Below are positions 47,701 through 55,050 of a DNA stretch of 64,000 nt, in pieces. The notes below the pieces were generated by a model that saw nothing but the letters and a program-made list of their open reading frames with translations, had not been told where the DNA came from and searched no databases. Source of the stretch: Brachionus plicatilis (Eukaryota; Rotifera; Eurotatoria; Ploima; Brachionidae); the NCBI GenBank assembly GCA_010279815.1, contig QEOQ01000658.1, positions 786,806 to 850,805 of the forward strand. Direction: 5' to 3'. Position numbers and translations under genes: made by a program. How positions within the stretch are numbered: position 1 is the first letter of the stretch; every line of letters starts with the position of its first letter.

Positions 47701-47756
47701 AAAATTCACCTATTTATGAAGATGACGATTCAGATCAAAATGAAATTTGGTTCTAA
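25794..47756 (+). CDS. Voltage-gated calcium channel alpha1 subunit, Cav2 type
   Basis: Model: join(25794-26759, 28840-29059, 30488-30547, 30600-31272, 37005-37198, 37253-38540, 38603-38804, 40534-42009, 42085-42225, 43877-43981, 46116-46253, 46591-46893, 46947-47756), 2191 aa; every intron is GT-AG and all phases fit. Four six-helix repeats form a Ca2+-selective pore in the plasma membrane. Selectivity glutamates are in 'TMEGW' (E314), 'LTGEDW' (about E669), 'QTGEGW' (about E1130) and 'ATGENW' (about E1444), so EEEE, high-voltage type. The I-II linker has an AID-like '[14 protein letters not shown]' for the beta subunit. Cav2 rather than Cav1 follows from '[19 protein letters not shown]', '[10 protein letters not shown]' and '[18 protein letters not shown]'. 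The tail has EF-hand and IQ regions and SH3-type motifs. Start chosen at the first Met before the Cav2-like N-terminus; upstream exons are possible. Confidence 0.92.
26836..26885 (-). mobile_element. LINE 3'-end stub
   Basis: TTTATTTATTTA next to a hairpin GGGACAAAATCCC, the same layout as other stubs at 13636, 17610, 39290 and 48134. It lies in intron 1 of Cav2. Confidence 0.35.
27157..27581. mobile_element. TA-flanked MITE with CCCAGTCAA ends
   Basis: 425 bp with inverted ends CCCAGTCAACTAAG and, reverse-complemented, CCCAGTCAAAAAGA, each preceded by TA. Sub-terminal AAAGGATCTTTAAAGAAA-like motifs are also inverted. Consistent with a Tc1/mariner-type non-autonomous element in Cav2 intron 1. 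Confidence 0.6.
28840..29059 (+). CDS. Cav2 exon 2: repeat I S6 and AID
   Basis: Begins '[14 protein letters not shown]', gives IS6 '[26 protein letters not shown]' in pieces and the beta-subunit binding helix '[13 protein letters not shown]' with the conserved Tyr and Trp. It joins exon 1 in phase 0 and exon 3 in phase 1. Confidence 0.9.
29641..30003. repeat. Fold-back palindrome in Cav2 intron 2
   Basis: Arms of about 110 bp face each other, sharing CAAATACAAATTGA, CTTCCTTTTTTGATGAATTA and ACTGCAACAAAGTGCAACTT. The roughly 140-bp AT-rich centre is unmatched. A diverged fragment of the arm is at about 5980-6060. Confidence 0.65.
30120..30420. mobile_element. Diverged hAT-like MITE copy
   Basis: Contains AAGTCTTGACTTTGACTTAA and, 230 bp on, GACTTGAGACTTATGA followed by TTTTTAAACAAATC, the MITE end motif. 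A GC-richer segment CCGTTCCATGCAGTCATGAT lies inside. Ends are too eroded for a target duplication. Confidence 0.4.
30488..30547 (+). CDS. Cav2 exon 3: 60-bp linker exon
   Basis: Encodes '[20 protein letters not shown]' with a phase-1 boundary at each end. It completes the AID with the conserved Glu and is followed by a 52-bp intron. Confidence 0.85.
30600..31272 (+). CDS. Cav2 exon 4: I-II linker and repeat II S1-S5
   Basis: Acidic linker ('[15 protein letters not shown]'), then repeat II with '[20 protein letters not shown]' (S1) and S4 '[18 protein letters not shown]', ending '[10 protein letters not shown]' at a GTAAGT donor. The linker is short and I see no synprint-like region. Confidence 0.92.
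31312..31653. mobile_element. GCGGCGGTGAA MITE with 9-bp target duplication
   Basis: 342 bp; ends GCGGCGGTGAAATTTGGAGC and, reverse-complemented, GCAGTGGTGAAGTTTGGAGC. Flanks TTCTGGTAG (31303-31311) and TTCTGGCAG (31654-31662) differ at one base. Second copy at 49409-49725. Cav2 intron 4. Confidence 0.7.
31665..34555. other. Cav2 intron 4, repeat debris
   Basis: No coding exon is supported. 32745-32850 matches the 3' end of the LINE at 45113 (CACCTAACATGTAGAGTGTC), minus orientation. 33660-33960 holds broken minus-strand frames ('[20 protein letters not shown]', '[18 protein letters not shown]') of an unrecognised, probably mobile, origin. 34164-34350 starts with TTTATTTAA and is GC-richer, perhaps another LINE 3' end. 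Confidence 0.4.
34699..36774. mobile_element. hAT-like element, 2.1 kb, 8-bp target duplication
   Basis: Ends CAGACTTGTATAAAAGTC and, reverse-complemented, CAGAGTTGTATAAAAGTC. Perfect flanks ATTTTAGA at 34691-34698 and 36775-36782. The ends match the short MITE family, so it is a longer relative. After removing the nested element (34828-36198) about 0.7 kb remains, including a hairpin at 36340-36530; no transposase is seen. Confidence 0.75.
34828..36198. mobile_element. Nested TA-flanked element, 1.37 kb
   Basis: Inverted ends TGGTAACCTAGTCTAA on both sides, flanked by TA. It holds broken minus-strand frames from about 35540 to 35190: a Lys-rich stretch ('[20 protein letters not shown]') and Cys pairs ('CSSCE', '[10 protein letters not shown]', 'CDDCKD') like a small zinc-binding protein, not recognised. 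GGGTTAA/TTAACCC motifs recur in both halves. Confidence 0.65.
37005..37198 (+). CDS. Cav2 exon 5: repeat II pore and S6
   Basis: Starts with the last base of the split Glu codon, then '[20 protein letters not shown]', '[20 protein letters not shown]' and IIS6. It joins exon 6 across a 54-bp intron at 'FGN|YTLLNVF'. Confidence 0.9.
37253..38540 (+). CDS. Cav2 exon 6: II-III linker and repeat III
   Basis: About 430 residues: IIS6 end, a charged II-III linker, and repeat III from '[20 protein letters not shown]'. S4 is '[19 protein letters not shown]' and the third pore Glu is in 'TVQTGEGWP'. It ends at a phase-2 donor, GC|GTAATT. Confidence 0.92.
38603..38804 (+). CDS. Cav2 exon 7: repeat III S6
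   Basis: Encodes '[20 protein letters not shown]', then IIIS6 '[20 protein letters not shown]' and the III-IV linker start, with a GTAAGT donor after 'NKNQ'. Confidence 0.9.
38805..40533. other. Cav2 intron 7, no exon found
   Basis: 39135-39240 on the minus strand reads '[25 protein letters not shown]' into a GTAATT donor, likely a transposon exon. 39280-39345 is a LINE 3' stub (TTTATTTAAATAAATAAA next to TTGGC...GCCAAG). 40290-40335 shares TTGATTARCCTTGAAATTGA with 48980-49000, a dispersed repeat end. Confidence 0.4.
40534..42009 (+). CDS. Cav2 exon 8: repeat IV, EF-hand, IQ
   Basis: Starts '[16 protein letters not shown]'. S4 is '[16 protein letters not shown]', the pore Glu is in 'RCATGENW', and IVS6 is '[15 protein letters not shown]'. 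Next come an EF-hand-like region around '[14 protein letters not shown]' (the last loop residues are poor for Ca2+ binding) and the calmodulin-binding '[17 protein letters not shown]'. Donor CCG|GTTTTT. Confidence 0.92.
42085..42225 (+). CDS. Cav2 exon 9: C-tail
   Basis: 47 codons, phase 0 at both ends, Ser/Asn-rich ('[11 protein letters not shown]'). Donor AGA|GTAATA. Confidence 0.75.
42226..43230. other. Cav2 intron 9, AT-rich with (TTA)n
   Basis: 42717-42740 is a TTA microsatellite. I see no exon or element boundary before the MITE at 43231. Confidence 0.4.
43231..43494. mobile_element. hAT-like MITE, best-preserved copy
   Basis: 264 bp, CAGAGTTGTTTAATAGTCAC to GACTTTTAAACAACTCTG, with perfect GTAATTTG flanks at 43223-43230 and 43495-43502. 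8-bp duplication plus CAGAG ends is the hAT superfamily signature. Reference copy for the family. Confidence 0.85.
43877..43981 (+). CDS. Cav2 exon 10: C-tail
   Basis: 35 codons, phase 0, polar ('[19 protein letters not shown]'), acceptor TTTTTAAG and donor GTAAGT. Confidence 0.7.
44282..44926. mobile_element. Fold-back TIR element with CGTAAGCGTTA arms
   Basis: Ends CAGTAGATCTCGCAAAAATG in perfect inverted orientation; inside each arm a GC-richer tract of CGTAAGCGTTAC-type short repeats, with an AT-rich centre. The outer flanking dinucleotide is CA on both sides rather than TA. Architecture resembles 9018-10921. Cav2 intron 10. Confidence 0.7.
45113..45655 (-). mobile_element. 5'-truncated LINE, RT C-terminus
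   Basis: Minus strand reads '[32 protein letters not shown]' in pieces. After a frameshift near 45300 it continues '[22 protein letters not shown]', the C-terminal end of CR1-like RT proteins, then a short 3' UTR and an (ACT)n tail. A partial second copy of its 3' end is at 32745-32850. Confidence 0.65.
45890..46015 (+). pseudogene. MULE transposase fragment
   Basis: Reads '[16 protein letters not shown]', stop, '[18 protein letters not shown]', the block around the conserved 'PSTNNxxE' of MULE transposases. It is short and broken, in Cav2 intron 10. Confidence 0.45.
46116..46253 (+). CDS. Cav2 exon 11: C-tail
   Basis: 46 codons, phase 0 ('[19 protein letters not shown]'). An earlier donor at 46235 would give a phase that breaks the following exon, so TGT|GTAACA was chosen. 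This junction is the least certain in the gene. Confidence 0.6.
46591..46893 (+). CDS. Cav2 exon 12: C-tail
   Basis: 101 codons, Ser/Asn-rich, no recognised domain; donor AAA|GTATTT. Phase 0 at both ends. Confidence 0.7.
46947..47756 (+). CDS. Cav2 exon 13: C-terminus with SH3-binding motifs
   Basis: Last 269 residues. Contains 'RRPPPAP' (about 1969-1975) and 'RKLPPVP' (about 2109-2115), both RxxPxxP class, the second matching the RxLPxxP type bound by RIM-binding proteins in other Cav2 channels. It has a Ser/Pro-rich stretch and ends '[11 protein letters not shown]', an acidic, Trp-containing end where Cav2 tails often end in a PDZ ligand such as DxWC. A polyadenylation signal AATAAA follows at about 47805. 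Confidence 0.85.
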   Translation, partial: NQERNSSNKINNINMSDNLADTNSLHLINNQFDSIHNPGINFSNFPRRPPPAPVYHPARNNNYDMSKTVNSIVDNLEADLARHVKRRPSGQFESCSHPLLAAALMEDKKHQAKLQNNESKNLRNYLYKKKHSNESNKLSNSPSISPSYSNSISRSPSPMEQRYSSNKTNSRSPSPIFKSNVEYGKYRKLPPVPSGNQKPSFQDDLKIRSNSNLKKTNEQQNHHFKLPLVNDKTFKNQYNFGYKNVEYKHENENSPIYEDDDSDQNEIWF

Positions 47757-48133
47757 TTCAAAACTGTTTTGAGTAAAGTTCGTCCAAAGATTATTTTTTA
47801 AAAATAAAGAAATATTGAAATTATAAATGTGTGATGTTGTAATTATCCTTAAATTATTTGAATCAAATAATTACAAAATATCGATTTGGAATTTAGCGGT
47901 TCTTTAAAAAGTAATTTGATAATTAAATGCTTGTATTTTTTTCTGAATCGAATATTTAGTAGAAAAAATTATTTTTGTTAATTAGAGATAAAGATTTTTT
48001 TAATAAAAAAAAAATAAAATATTTTGGTCTAAAAGTTGTAATGTTTTAATTTTGTCAAGGCTTTATATGGATATGTTTGAAATAGAAAATATAAATTGTA
48101 AAAAGAATTTAATTGCTGAATACTGAATGATCA

Positions 48134-48170
48134 CTTATTTATTTATTTAATAAACGCCTCAAAGGCGATG
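48134..48170 (-). mobile_element. LINE 3'-end stub
   Basis: TTATTTATTTATTTAATAAA followed by hairpin CGCCTCAAAGGCG. Confidence 0.35.
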
Positions 48171-48359
48171 TAAAAAAAATATAAAATAAAATAATTAATC
48201 AATTAGGACAAAAAAACGTTGTTAGACCATTTTTATTAGCGAATTTTAAATGTTCATAAATTTTTTCTTTCTTTAATTTTAAAATTATTATTCAAGTTTT
48301 TAATTTATAAAGTTTCTACTCTTCAAATTACACGTTTCTAGATTCCACGACCACATCAC

Positions 48360-48665
48360 TCAAGAACTCAATTGTTTAGTATTAAATACTCTTTTTTTTG
48401 TCAACTTCTGTCAAAGCTTAGTTTTTCAAAACATTTATCCTACCTTATTTTGATTATTGTTCAACTCTTTTGTGTTATTTTTCTAAAGAGGCAATAATTA
48501 AACTGGCTAAAAATTATTATTTTTCTTTTGTTAAACTGTCTAAGTTCAAGATTGATAAGAATAACTTTAATGATGTTAATAATTTTTTGGAAAAATATGA
48601 CTTATATGTTTTCAGCATAGATTTTTAGACAGAATGTTATCATTCTCTTTTAAGACATTATTCTA
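48360..48665 (+). pseudogene. LINE RT C-terminal fragment
   Basis: One frame gives 'KTFILPYFDYCSTLLCYFSK' and 'NDVNNFLEKYDLYVF', a known motif order downstream of the RT palm in Jockey-like elements; frame shifts then lead to 'FLDRMLSFSFKTLF'. A deleted MITE copy (48668-48725) follows directly. Confidence 0.5.
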
Positions 48666-48667
48666 TA

Positions 48668-48725
48668 CAGAGTTGTTTAAAAGTCACAAGTCTCAAGTTT
48701 TTTTGGGACTTTTAAACAACAACCT
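48668..48725. mobile_element. Internally deleted hAT-like MITE
   Basis: CAGAGTTGTTTAAAAGTCAC joined almost directly to GGGACTTTTAAACAAC, leaving a 58-bp hairpin without the family interior. Confidence 0.6.
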
Positions 48726-49408
48726 TTAAAATCTTAAGATCAATGCTGAAATATTCAACATTCAAGTTATCAATTTACAATAATATCAATTTGATCTTTA
48801 TTGACTTAAAAATTTTAAAATTTGATATAAATTTATCAATGTTTTTTTGTTATAATAAAAAATGATTAATTCTTTATTTTCTAAATTTTATAAAAATCTA
48901 AATTTTAATTATTAAAAATTTTATTTGAATCAAATAAATGAAGTTTAAATCAATCGACTACGATAAGGACCCTAGCGTGTTGATTAACCTTGAAATTGAA
49001 AAAAAAAGAAAAAAAAGTAAATAAAAAAAATTTTAACTTTTTTTTTACTTATAGTTATAAAAAAAAATATCAGAGAATGCCTATATAATTTTCTTTCAAT
49101 ATTCTCAGGAATAATGCCGCTAATGCTCGTAAGAATTTGTACATTAAATGGGATAAATAAATTTGCTCTAAAAATAAAAAAAATTTTATTTCTAAATTTT
49201 AGTTGAAAATTTTTGATTAAACTTCGACACAAAATAGGACCTACTCTATAAGGCTCCGAGAAAAAAAAACGCGAAAAAACTTTATGCATTTAAGCCATAT
49301 TTTTAATTTTTTTTAAACAAGTTTTTGCCATTTAGAACAAAAGTTATAGTTTTTTTTTTAATTGGAAATTTTGTATGAAATTTCACGATAATTTTCCTCT
49401 GCAAATAA

Positions 49409-49725
49409 GCGGTGGTGAAATTTGGAGCAAAAATTGATCCAAAATATGTTTTATTTAATTAAAAACCAATTATATTTAAATTATTTACATTTATTAAAAA
49501 AATAAATGTTTAACATTTTTTAACATTACTTGTTAAACATAAACAAAAACATAAAATTTAAAAAATCTTTATATTTTGAAGAATAGATCAATTACTGATA
49601 GAAACAGCACTAAATTCTAAATTTTTTAAACATTATTTTGAATTAATTGACATTTTATTTGATAAATTTTCAAATTTTTCAAAATTATCAGCTTTAATTT
49701 TTTTTGCTCCAAACTTCACCGCCGC
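49409..49725. mobile_element. GCGGYGGTGAA MITE, second copy
   Basis: 317 bp, inverted ends GCGGTGGTGAAATTTGGAGC and GCGGCGGTGAAGTTTGGAGC. Flanks GCAAATAAG and GCAATAAG are similar but imperfect. It shares its interior, TTAACATTWYTTGTTAAACA-like, with the copy at 31312. Confidence 0.65.
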
Positions 49726-49796
49726 GCAATAAGATGTTTGTTTTAATATTTTTTAATTTAAAAATTATTCTTTATTAGAGAAAATAAAAATAGATA

Positions 49797-51749
49797 CTAA
49801 ACTATAAATAAATCTCCGTAACAAGAACTACAAATAATTGTTTCAGCCTTAAATTTGATAATATTATTTTCGATATCGAGTTTTTCATATTTATTTCCTT
49901 CATTTAAATTGTGCACTGGCCTCTCCGGACTATTTTGCTCATCGAGTGATGAATTGAATTTTTTCGAAAAATTTTTGCTCAATTCGGACAAAATTTTTTT
50001 TACCGAATCCAAAATAAAATGTGTCCTCTGGTCTAACTCATCATTTTTTTCAATTTTTTTCTTCTCCTCAAGACCTGTCAGTGCGCCTATCATTTGATTA
50101 ATTTCTACAAAAGCAAGCTTATAAATATTCAAAGATGACGATAGACTGCGAATATTATCATCTTTAATTCTGTATTTTTCATTCAACTTTGCTCGTTCGA
50201 TCTGATACATGGTGACATAATCAACAATGGTTTCTGTCTCAAATTCCAATTGCTGCACAATATGCTCCAATTCGGCATTTTTTTCTCTCAGCTCCACATT
50301 TTCTTCCATAATTTTGTTAAATTTTTTCTCAACCAATTTCATATTTTTGACGTAATCTAATATTTTTTCTCTAGATTGTACTTCTCCCTGGAAAAATAAA
50401 TCTTCAAAGCTGAAGTCAGACAATTGATTTGAAAAAACTTGATTGTCGCCCAAATTCTCGATTTGTTCTTCTTCACCATTCATCCCATTTTGTCTCACTT
50501 CCATTTCTTGCTCCAGCTCTGTATTATTTTGAAGCTGAGAAAATTCAAAATTTTCAATTTTTTCTTTCATTTTGGTGTTTTCTTCCTGCAGCATTTGTAA
50601 GTTGGACTTGAGCTCATTGTTTTGAACTAAAATGCGACTAATAGTTTGTTTGTTGTTGTGCGATTCCTCGAGGAGAATGTTAAAATTTTTCCTTTCCATT
50701 TCCACTTTATTTACTTGATCATTTAAATGTTGGATCTCTTGGCTCTTGTTGTCAACAATCTGCTGCAAATTGACTTGTTCCTTGAGCAAAATTTCGATTT
50801 GCTTTTTAAAATATTTAATTTCGTTTTCTAGCAACTCCACTTTGGGATCAGATTCAACTTTTTCACTCTGTGACAGCTTGGAATGTGTATTTTGATCCTT
50901 TAAATTTTTTACCTCTATCTTCAGAGAGTCTATTTTGGCAAATGACTCCTCGCGTTCATCCGTCAATTTATTTATTTGATCGACCAGGTTTTCCACTTGT
51001 TTTTGTAAACCATCCACATACGATTGGTACTCGCTCTTAATCACCTGTCTTTGCTCATCTGCCTTTTTTTCCAGCTCATCAATTTGGGATTTAAGTTGGA
51101 AATTTTGCGATTTCAGTTGATCGTTCTCTTGGTCACAACTTGATTGTCTGTCAATTTGGACAAGTTCAATTTGGCTTTTGAGCTTGGACACAAGCTGAAT
51201 CAATTCGCCAATTTCTTCGCTTTTTTTGCCAAGTTTTTGGCTGAGTTCATTAATTTGGGTTGTCTGTTCATCGATAATCAAATCCCTTGAATCAAATTGG
51301 TTTTGTTCAGGTTTTTTTTCCATCGGCCTGGTGCATTCCAATTGCTGCACTAGCTTTTCCAATTGTGAGATTTTTTGCCTAGAGGCCTTCAAGCGGCCAG
51401 CTAATTCGTCGCATTCGTCTTGTTTTTTGTCACTTTTTTTTGTTTGCTGGTTCAATTTCGACTGAAGCTCGGTTTTTTCAGCGACCAGGACGCCAATCGT
51501 TTGGATATGAAGTTTGAGTTGATCTTTCAGTTGGTCTAGTCCCAGATCTGTGTGCGACAGAGATGACAGGTTTAATTTTTTGTATGTATCGGATGAGGCC
51601 GATGGGGGAATAGGGTGGTTGTTTTCGGAAATTTTATCCAAGCTTTCGTGTTCACTAGAAACATTTCGCTTTTTGAATTCTTTCAGTTTTTGTTTGGCAG
51701 CAGCAATTTTTTCCTCCTTCTCGGCTAATTCTATTTGATTATTTATCAT
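49797..51749 (-). CDS. GOLGA2: Golgin A2 / GM130 homologue, intronless
   Basis: 650-aa coiled-coil protein. N-terminal 'AAAKQKLKEFKKRN' (16-29) matches the GM130 head that binds p115 in other animals. 'LKLHIQTIGVLVAEKTELQ' (78-96) followed by 'DELAGRLKASRQKISQLE' matches the diagnostic GM130 block. 'NKQTISRILVQNNELKSNL' lies near residue 365-390 and 'LEFETETIVDYVTMYQIERA' near 535. The C-terminus ends in hydrophobic residues (-LFIV), as expected for docking to a GRASP65 PDZ domain. Between these the sequence is heptad coiled coil. GM130 sits on the cis-Golgi face and tethers vesicles with GRASP65, p115 and Rab1. It is shorter than vertebrate GM130 (about 1000 aa). The single long exon is unusual beside the split neighbours. 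Confidence 0.88.
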   Translation of the reverse strand: MINNQIELAEKEEKIAAAKQKLKEFKKRNVSSEHESLDKISENNHPIPPSASSDTYKKLNLSSLSHTDLGLDQLKDQLKLHIQTIGVLVAEKTELQSKLNQQTKKSDKKQDECDELAGRLKASRQKISQLEKLVQQLECTRPMEKKPEQNQFDSRDLIIDEQTTQINELSQKLGKKSEEIGELIQLVSKLKSQIELVQIDRQSSCDQENDQLKSQNFQLKSQIDELEKKADEQRQVIKSEYQSYVDGLQKQVENLVDQINKLTDEREESFAKIDSLKIEVKNLKDQNTHSKLSQSEKVESDPKVELLENEIKYFKKQIEILLKEQVNLQQIVDNKSQEIQHLNDQVNKVEMERKNFNILLEESHNNKQTISRILVQNNELKSNLQMLQEENTKMKEKIENFEFSQLQNNTELEQEMEVRQNGMNGEEEQIENLGDNQVFSNQLSDFSFEDLFFQGEVQSREKILDYVKNMKLVEKKFNKIMEENVELREKNAELEHIVQQLEFETETIVDYVTMYQIERAKLNEKYRIKDDNIRSLSSSLNIYKLAFVEINQMIGALTGLEEKKKIEKNDELDQRTHFILDSVKKILSELSKNFSKKFNSSLDEQNSPERPVHNLNEGNKYEKLDIENNIIKFKAETIICSSCYGDLFIV

Positions 51750-51966
51750 TTTAAATTGGAAATATTTATAGTTTGATGACGAGAAAATTTCAGAGAGATT
51801 TCAAAAGTATGTGAATATTATTATAATACAGAAATTTAATAATAAAAGAATATAGATACTTAAGAATTAATTTATTTAGAAATATGCTAATTTTTAAAAA
51901 GTTTATTTTCTAAAACTGCAATGAATCCATTTGTCTCATCGTTTAAAAGGTAATTTTTAAAATGAT

Positions 51967-54070
51967 GAAAAAAAGGCATCTTGAAGTTTATGATCAATTC
52001 AAAATATCATTTCAATTAAAAAAGCTTTTTCTAAGATATTAAAATTTATCTTTGATTTAATTTAAATAATTGTAATGTAACATGCTTTACATGCAATGTA
52101 GATTTAAAACTAAATTGAAAAAAAATAAAAATAAAAAAAAAATGAAAAAACATTTTCTCAGTCAATTGATAATCGATTTTCATATTTAAATGTATTAACT
52201 GATTCTTTGTAAAGTTTATTTGAGTTTTTTTTATTTCCAAAGTAAAGTTCACGAAATTCAAAACTTTAGTGCTACCTGAATTTCACATTTTTGACTCAAA
52301 ATTCGTAATCTACGCCCTTGAAAACCCCAAAAAAAAATTTTATTTAGGGGGGGCTTAAAAAAAATTTTTTACACCCAGGGTTCCAAAAATAGCAAACACT
52401 TTAAAAAATTGTTGTTCTTTAAGACTCAAAACCTCAAAGATAAAACTTAAATATACTAAAAAAGTATATATATTCTCAAAGAGCATAAAATTCTCTACAT
52501 GTTATTGTAATTTAGAAAAAAATCGTATCTCCTCCGAGGGATCAATTATAACCCAACTTTTTTTTAATTTTTTTTAAATCTAGACAAAATTCTGAACAAA
52601 TCTATGGTTTTACTTTTTTACTTTATTGCTTTATTTTTCTTAAAAAATCTCTTCAAATCATGTGATTTTTAACAAATTTGTATATTAATATTCTATTGAT
52701 ATTTTTTTTCTAAATTTTAGTAAAAACTTACCTAAGTAAAAATAAGATTTCGTGAAAAATGCCTAAAAAATCAAAATATTATCAATCGTGTGTTAGTAAC
52801 TTAGGAGTTTTCGGCCATTTATCTACGGTCACCATTTCTTCTTCTGGGAAAAAGTCTTCATTTTCCGATTCATTAGATTAATACAAGACTGATTATACAG
52901 TATGTTGCAAAAGTTTAGAAATTGATTATTTTATTTATCTTTAATGTTTATTTGTTGTATTTTACTAAAAATTGAGTGCAAAAAAAAAATTAAAGCACTA
53001 ATTTGTAGAATTTGTTTTTCTCTTCAATTTGATATATGACACTCGGTATAAAAATATAATCAACTTTTATATATTTATAATGAAAAAACTTCCTCTAAAA
53101 AATAAAAATAAAACTCGGTACAAAAGTTTAAAGTTATGAAATTTCTCCAAAAAAAAAGGCTAAGAGTCTCATACAGCGGTAAGATAACTGCTTCTTAACA
53201 TAAAAGATAGCTAATAAAGATAAAAGTGGGATAAACAGAGACAGTTGCTGTTAATTATAATTATAATAGTTAATAATAGTTACAATGTTAAGAAGCAGTT
53301 AAATATCAAATTGTAGAGAAAAAAAAATTCTACAAATTAGTGCTTTAATTTTTTTTTTGCACTCAATTTTTAGTAAAATACAACAAATAAACATTAAAGA
53401 TAAATAAAATAATCAATTTCTAAACTTTTGCAACATACTGTATAATCAGTCTTGTATTAATCTAATGAATCGGAAAATGAAGACTTTTTCCCAGAAGAAG
53501 AAATGGTGACCGTAGATAAATGGCCGAAAACTCCTAAGTTACTAACACACGATTGATAATATTTTGATTTTTTAGGCATTTTTCACGAAATTTTATTTTT
53601 ACTTAGGTAAGTTTTTACTAAAATTCACGAAATTTGGGTTTAAAAAAATTTTTTTTAACCCCACCCCCCCAAAAAAAAAATTTGTGAGGTTTTCGAGGCA
53701 AAGATTACGAATTTAGAGTCAAAAATGTGAAATTCAAATAGCACTAAAGTTTTGAATTTCGTGAACTTTAATTGTGTTCAGCATTCACACTTAAATTTAA
53801 AAAAGAAATTCAAATAATAAATTCCAAATAAGTAATAAAATGAAAATAAAACTTTACAAAAAATCAGTTAAATAAATTTAAAATCATTTGAAAAATCGAT
53901 TGAGAAAATATTTTTGTTAATTTTTTTATTTTTTAAATCTACATAACGTGTAAATCATGTTACATTAAACTTATTTAAATTAAATCAAAAATTTATTTTA
54001 ATATCTAAAGATTAACTTTTTGAATTGAAATGATATTTTGAATTAATCATCAAATTCAAGATGTCGAAAA
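51967..54070. repeat. 2.1-kb imperfect palindrome
   Basis: Left arm 51967-52790 and right arm 53560-54070 are reverse complements through several blocks, for example CAAAATATCATTTCAATT near 52000 and AATTGAAATGATATTTTG near 54030. A second pair is GAAATTCAAAACTTTAGTGC (52254) and its complement at 53740. The left arm has about 350 bp with no partner. A Tc1-like element sits in the centre. No gene. Confidence 0.75.
52898..53440. mobile_element. Tc1-like MITE in palindrome centre
   Basis: 543 bp, ends CAGTATGTTGCAAAAGTTTA inverted, flanked by TA, with terminal repeats of over 100 bp. The same ends occur at 36819 and at 55051. Confidence 0.75.
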
Positions 54071-54126
54071 AAATATTAACTTGTTGAAAAACTTAAATAT
54101 TTTTTATTTAAATATTTTATAAAGTA

Positions 54127-55050
54127 CAGTAGTGATTCGATAACAGTATTTTACGAAAATTTACGTAAAATACCGTAAATTAACCAAATTTTACCACATT
54201 TTACGTAAATTAAAGTAAAATCCGAAAAGTGATAAAGAAGTATATTACGAAAAATTACGTAAATTTTCAGAATTTTGAGATAATTTTAAACACAAATTAA
54301 AAACGGCCAATTCAAAATTCAAAATTTTTTGAAAAAATGTATTTTTTTTGGGGTTGTGAAGTTGGTTTCAATTCGATCATTTCAATTCAGAAAAACTCGA
54401 ATAACTTTTTTACCATAAGGAATAATTTAGTTCTATAAAATGCTTAATTATAAGCAAATTTGCTTAATTCAGTAAAATAAGTCTGCAAAATACTCTGCAA
54501 TTTTCTGCATTTTGCACGCCATTAAAAAGTATTCAAATCGATTGTGCACTTACTTTGCAGAGTTTTTGCAGACATGTATTTTCGGATTAAGCAAAGTTGC
54601 TTAAACATTAAGCATTTTACAGAACTAAATTATATCTTATAATAAAAAATTTATTCAAACTTTTCTGAATTGAAACGATCGAATTGAAATGAACTTCACA
54701 ACCCCATTTTTTTTTCCAAAAATCGAAAATTTAAGACAGTTTTTTTTTCTTAAATTGGTCAAAAAAATAGTTATTTTTAAATTGTTATAAAAATGCTTTC
54801 TTAAATTTTCGATTTTTGGAAAAAAAATACATTTTTTCAAAAAATTTTGAATTTTGAATTGGCCGTTTTTAATTTTACAATATTTTACCAAAATTATCTC
54901 AAAATCCTGAAAATTTACGTAATTTTTCGTAATATACTTCTTTTTCACTTTTCGGATTTTACGTTAATTTACGTAAAATGTGGTAAAATTTGGTTAATTT
55001 ACGGTATTTTACGTAAATTAACGTAAAATACTGTTATCAAATCACCACTG
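54127..55050. mobile_element. Fold-back Tc1-like element, 924 bp
   Basis: Ends CAGTAGTGATTCGATAACAG and, reverse-complemented, CAGTGGTGATTTGATAACAG, flanked by TA. The arms are about 400 bp and packed with TTACGTAAAAT motifs. It is inserted at the TA inside the terminus of another Tc1-like element (left AAAGTA, right TATGTTGCGAAAATTTAG). Confidence 0.8.

Noticed and set aside
49855..51738. Plus-strand ORFs opposite GM130
   Set aside because: They are antisense shadows of the coiled-coil coding sequence, rich in Ser, Phe and Cys as expected.
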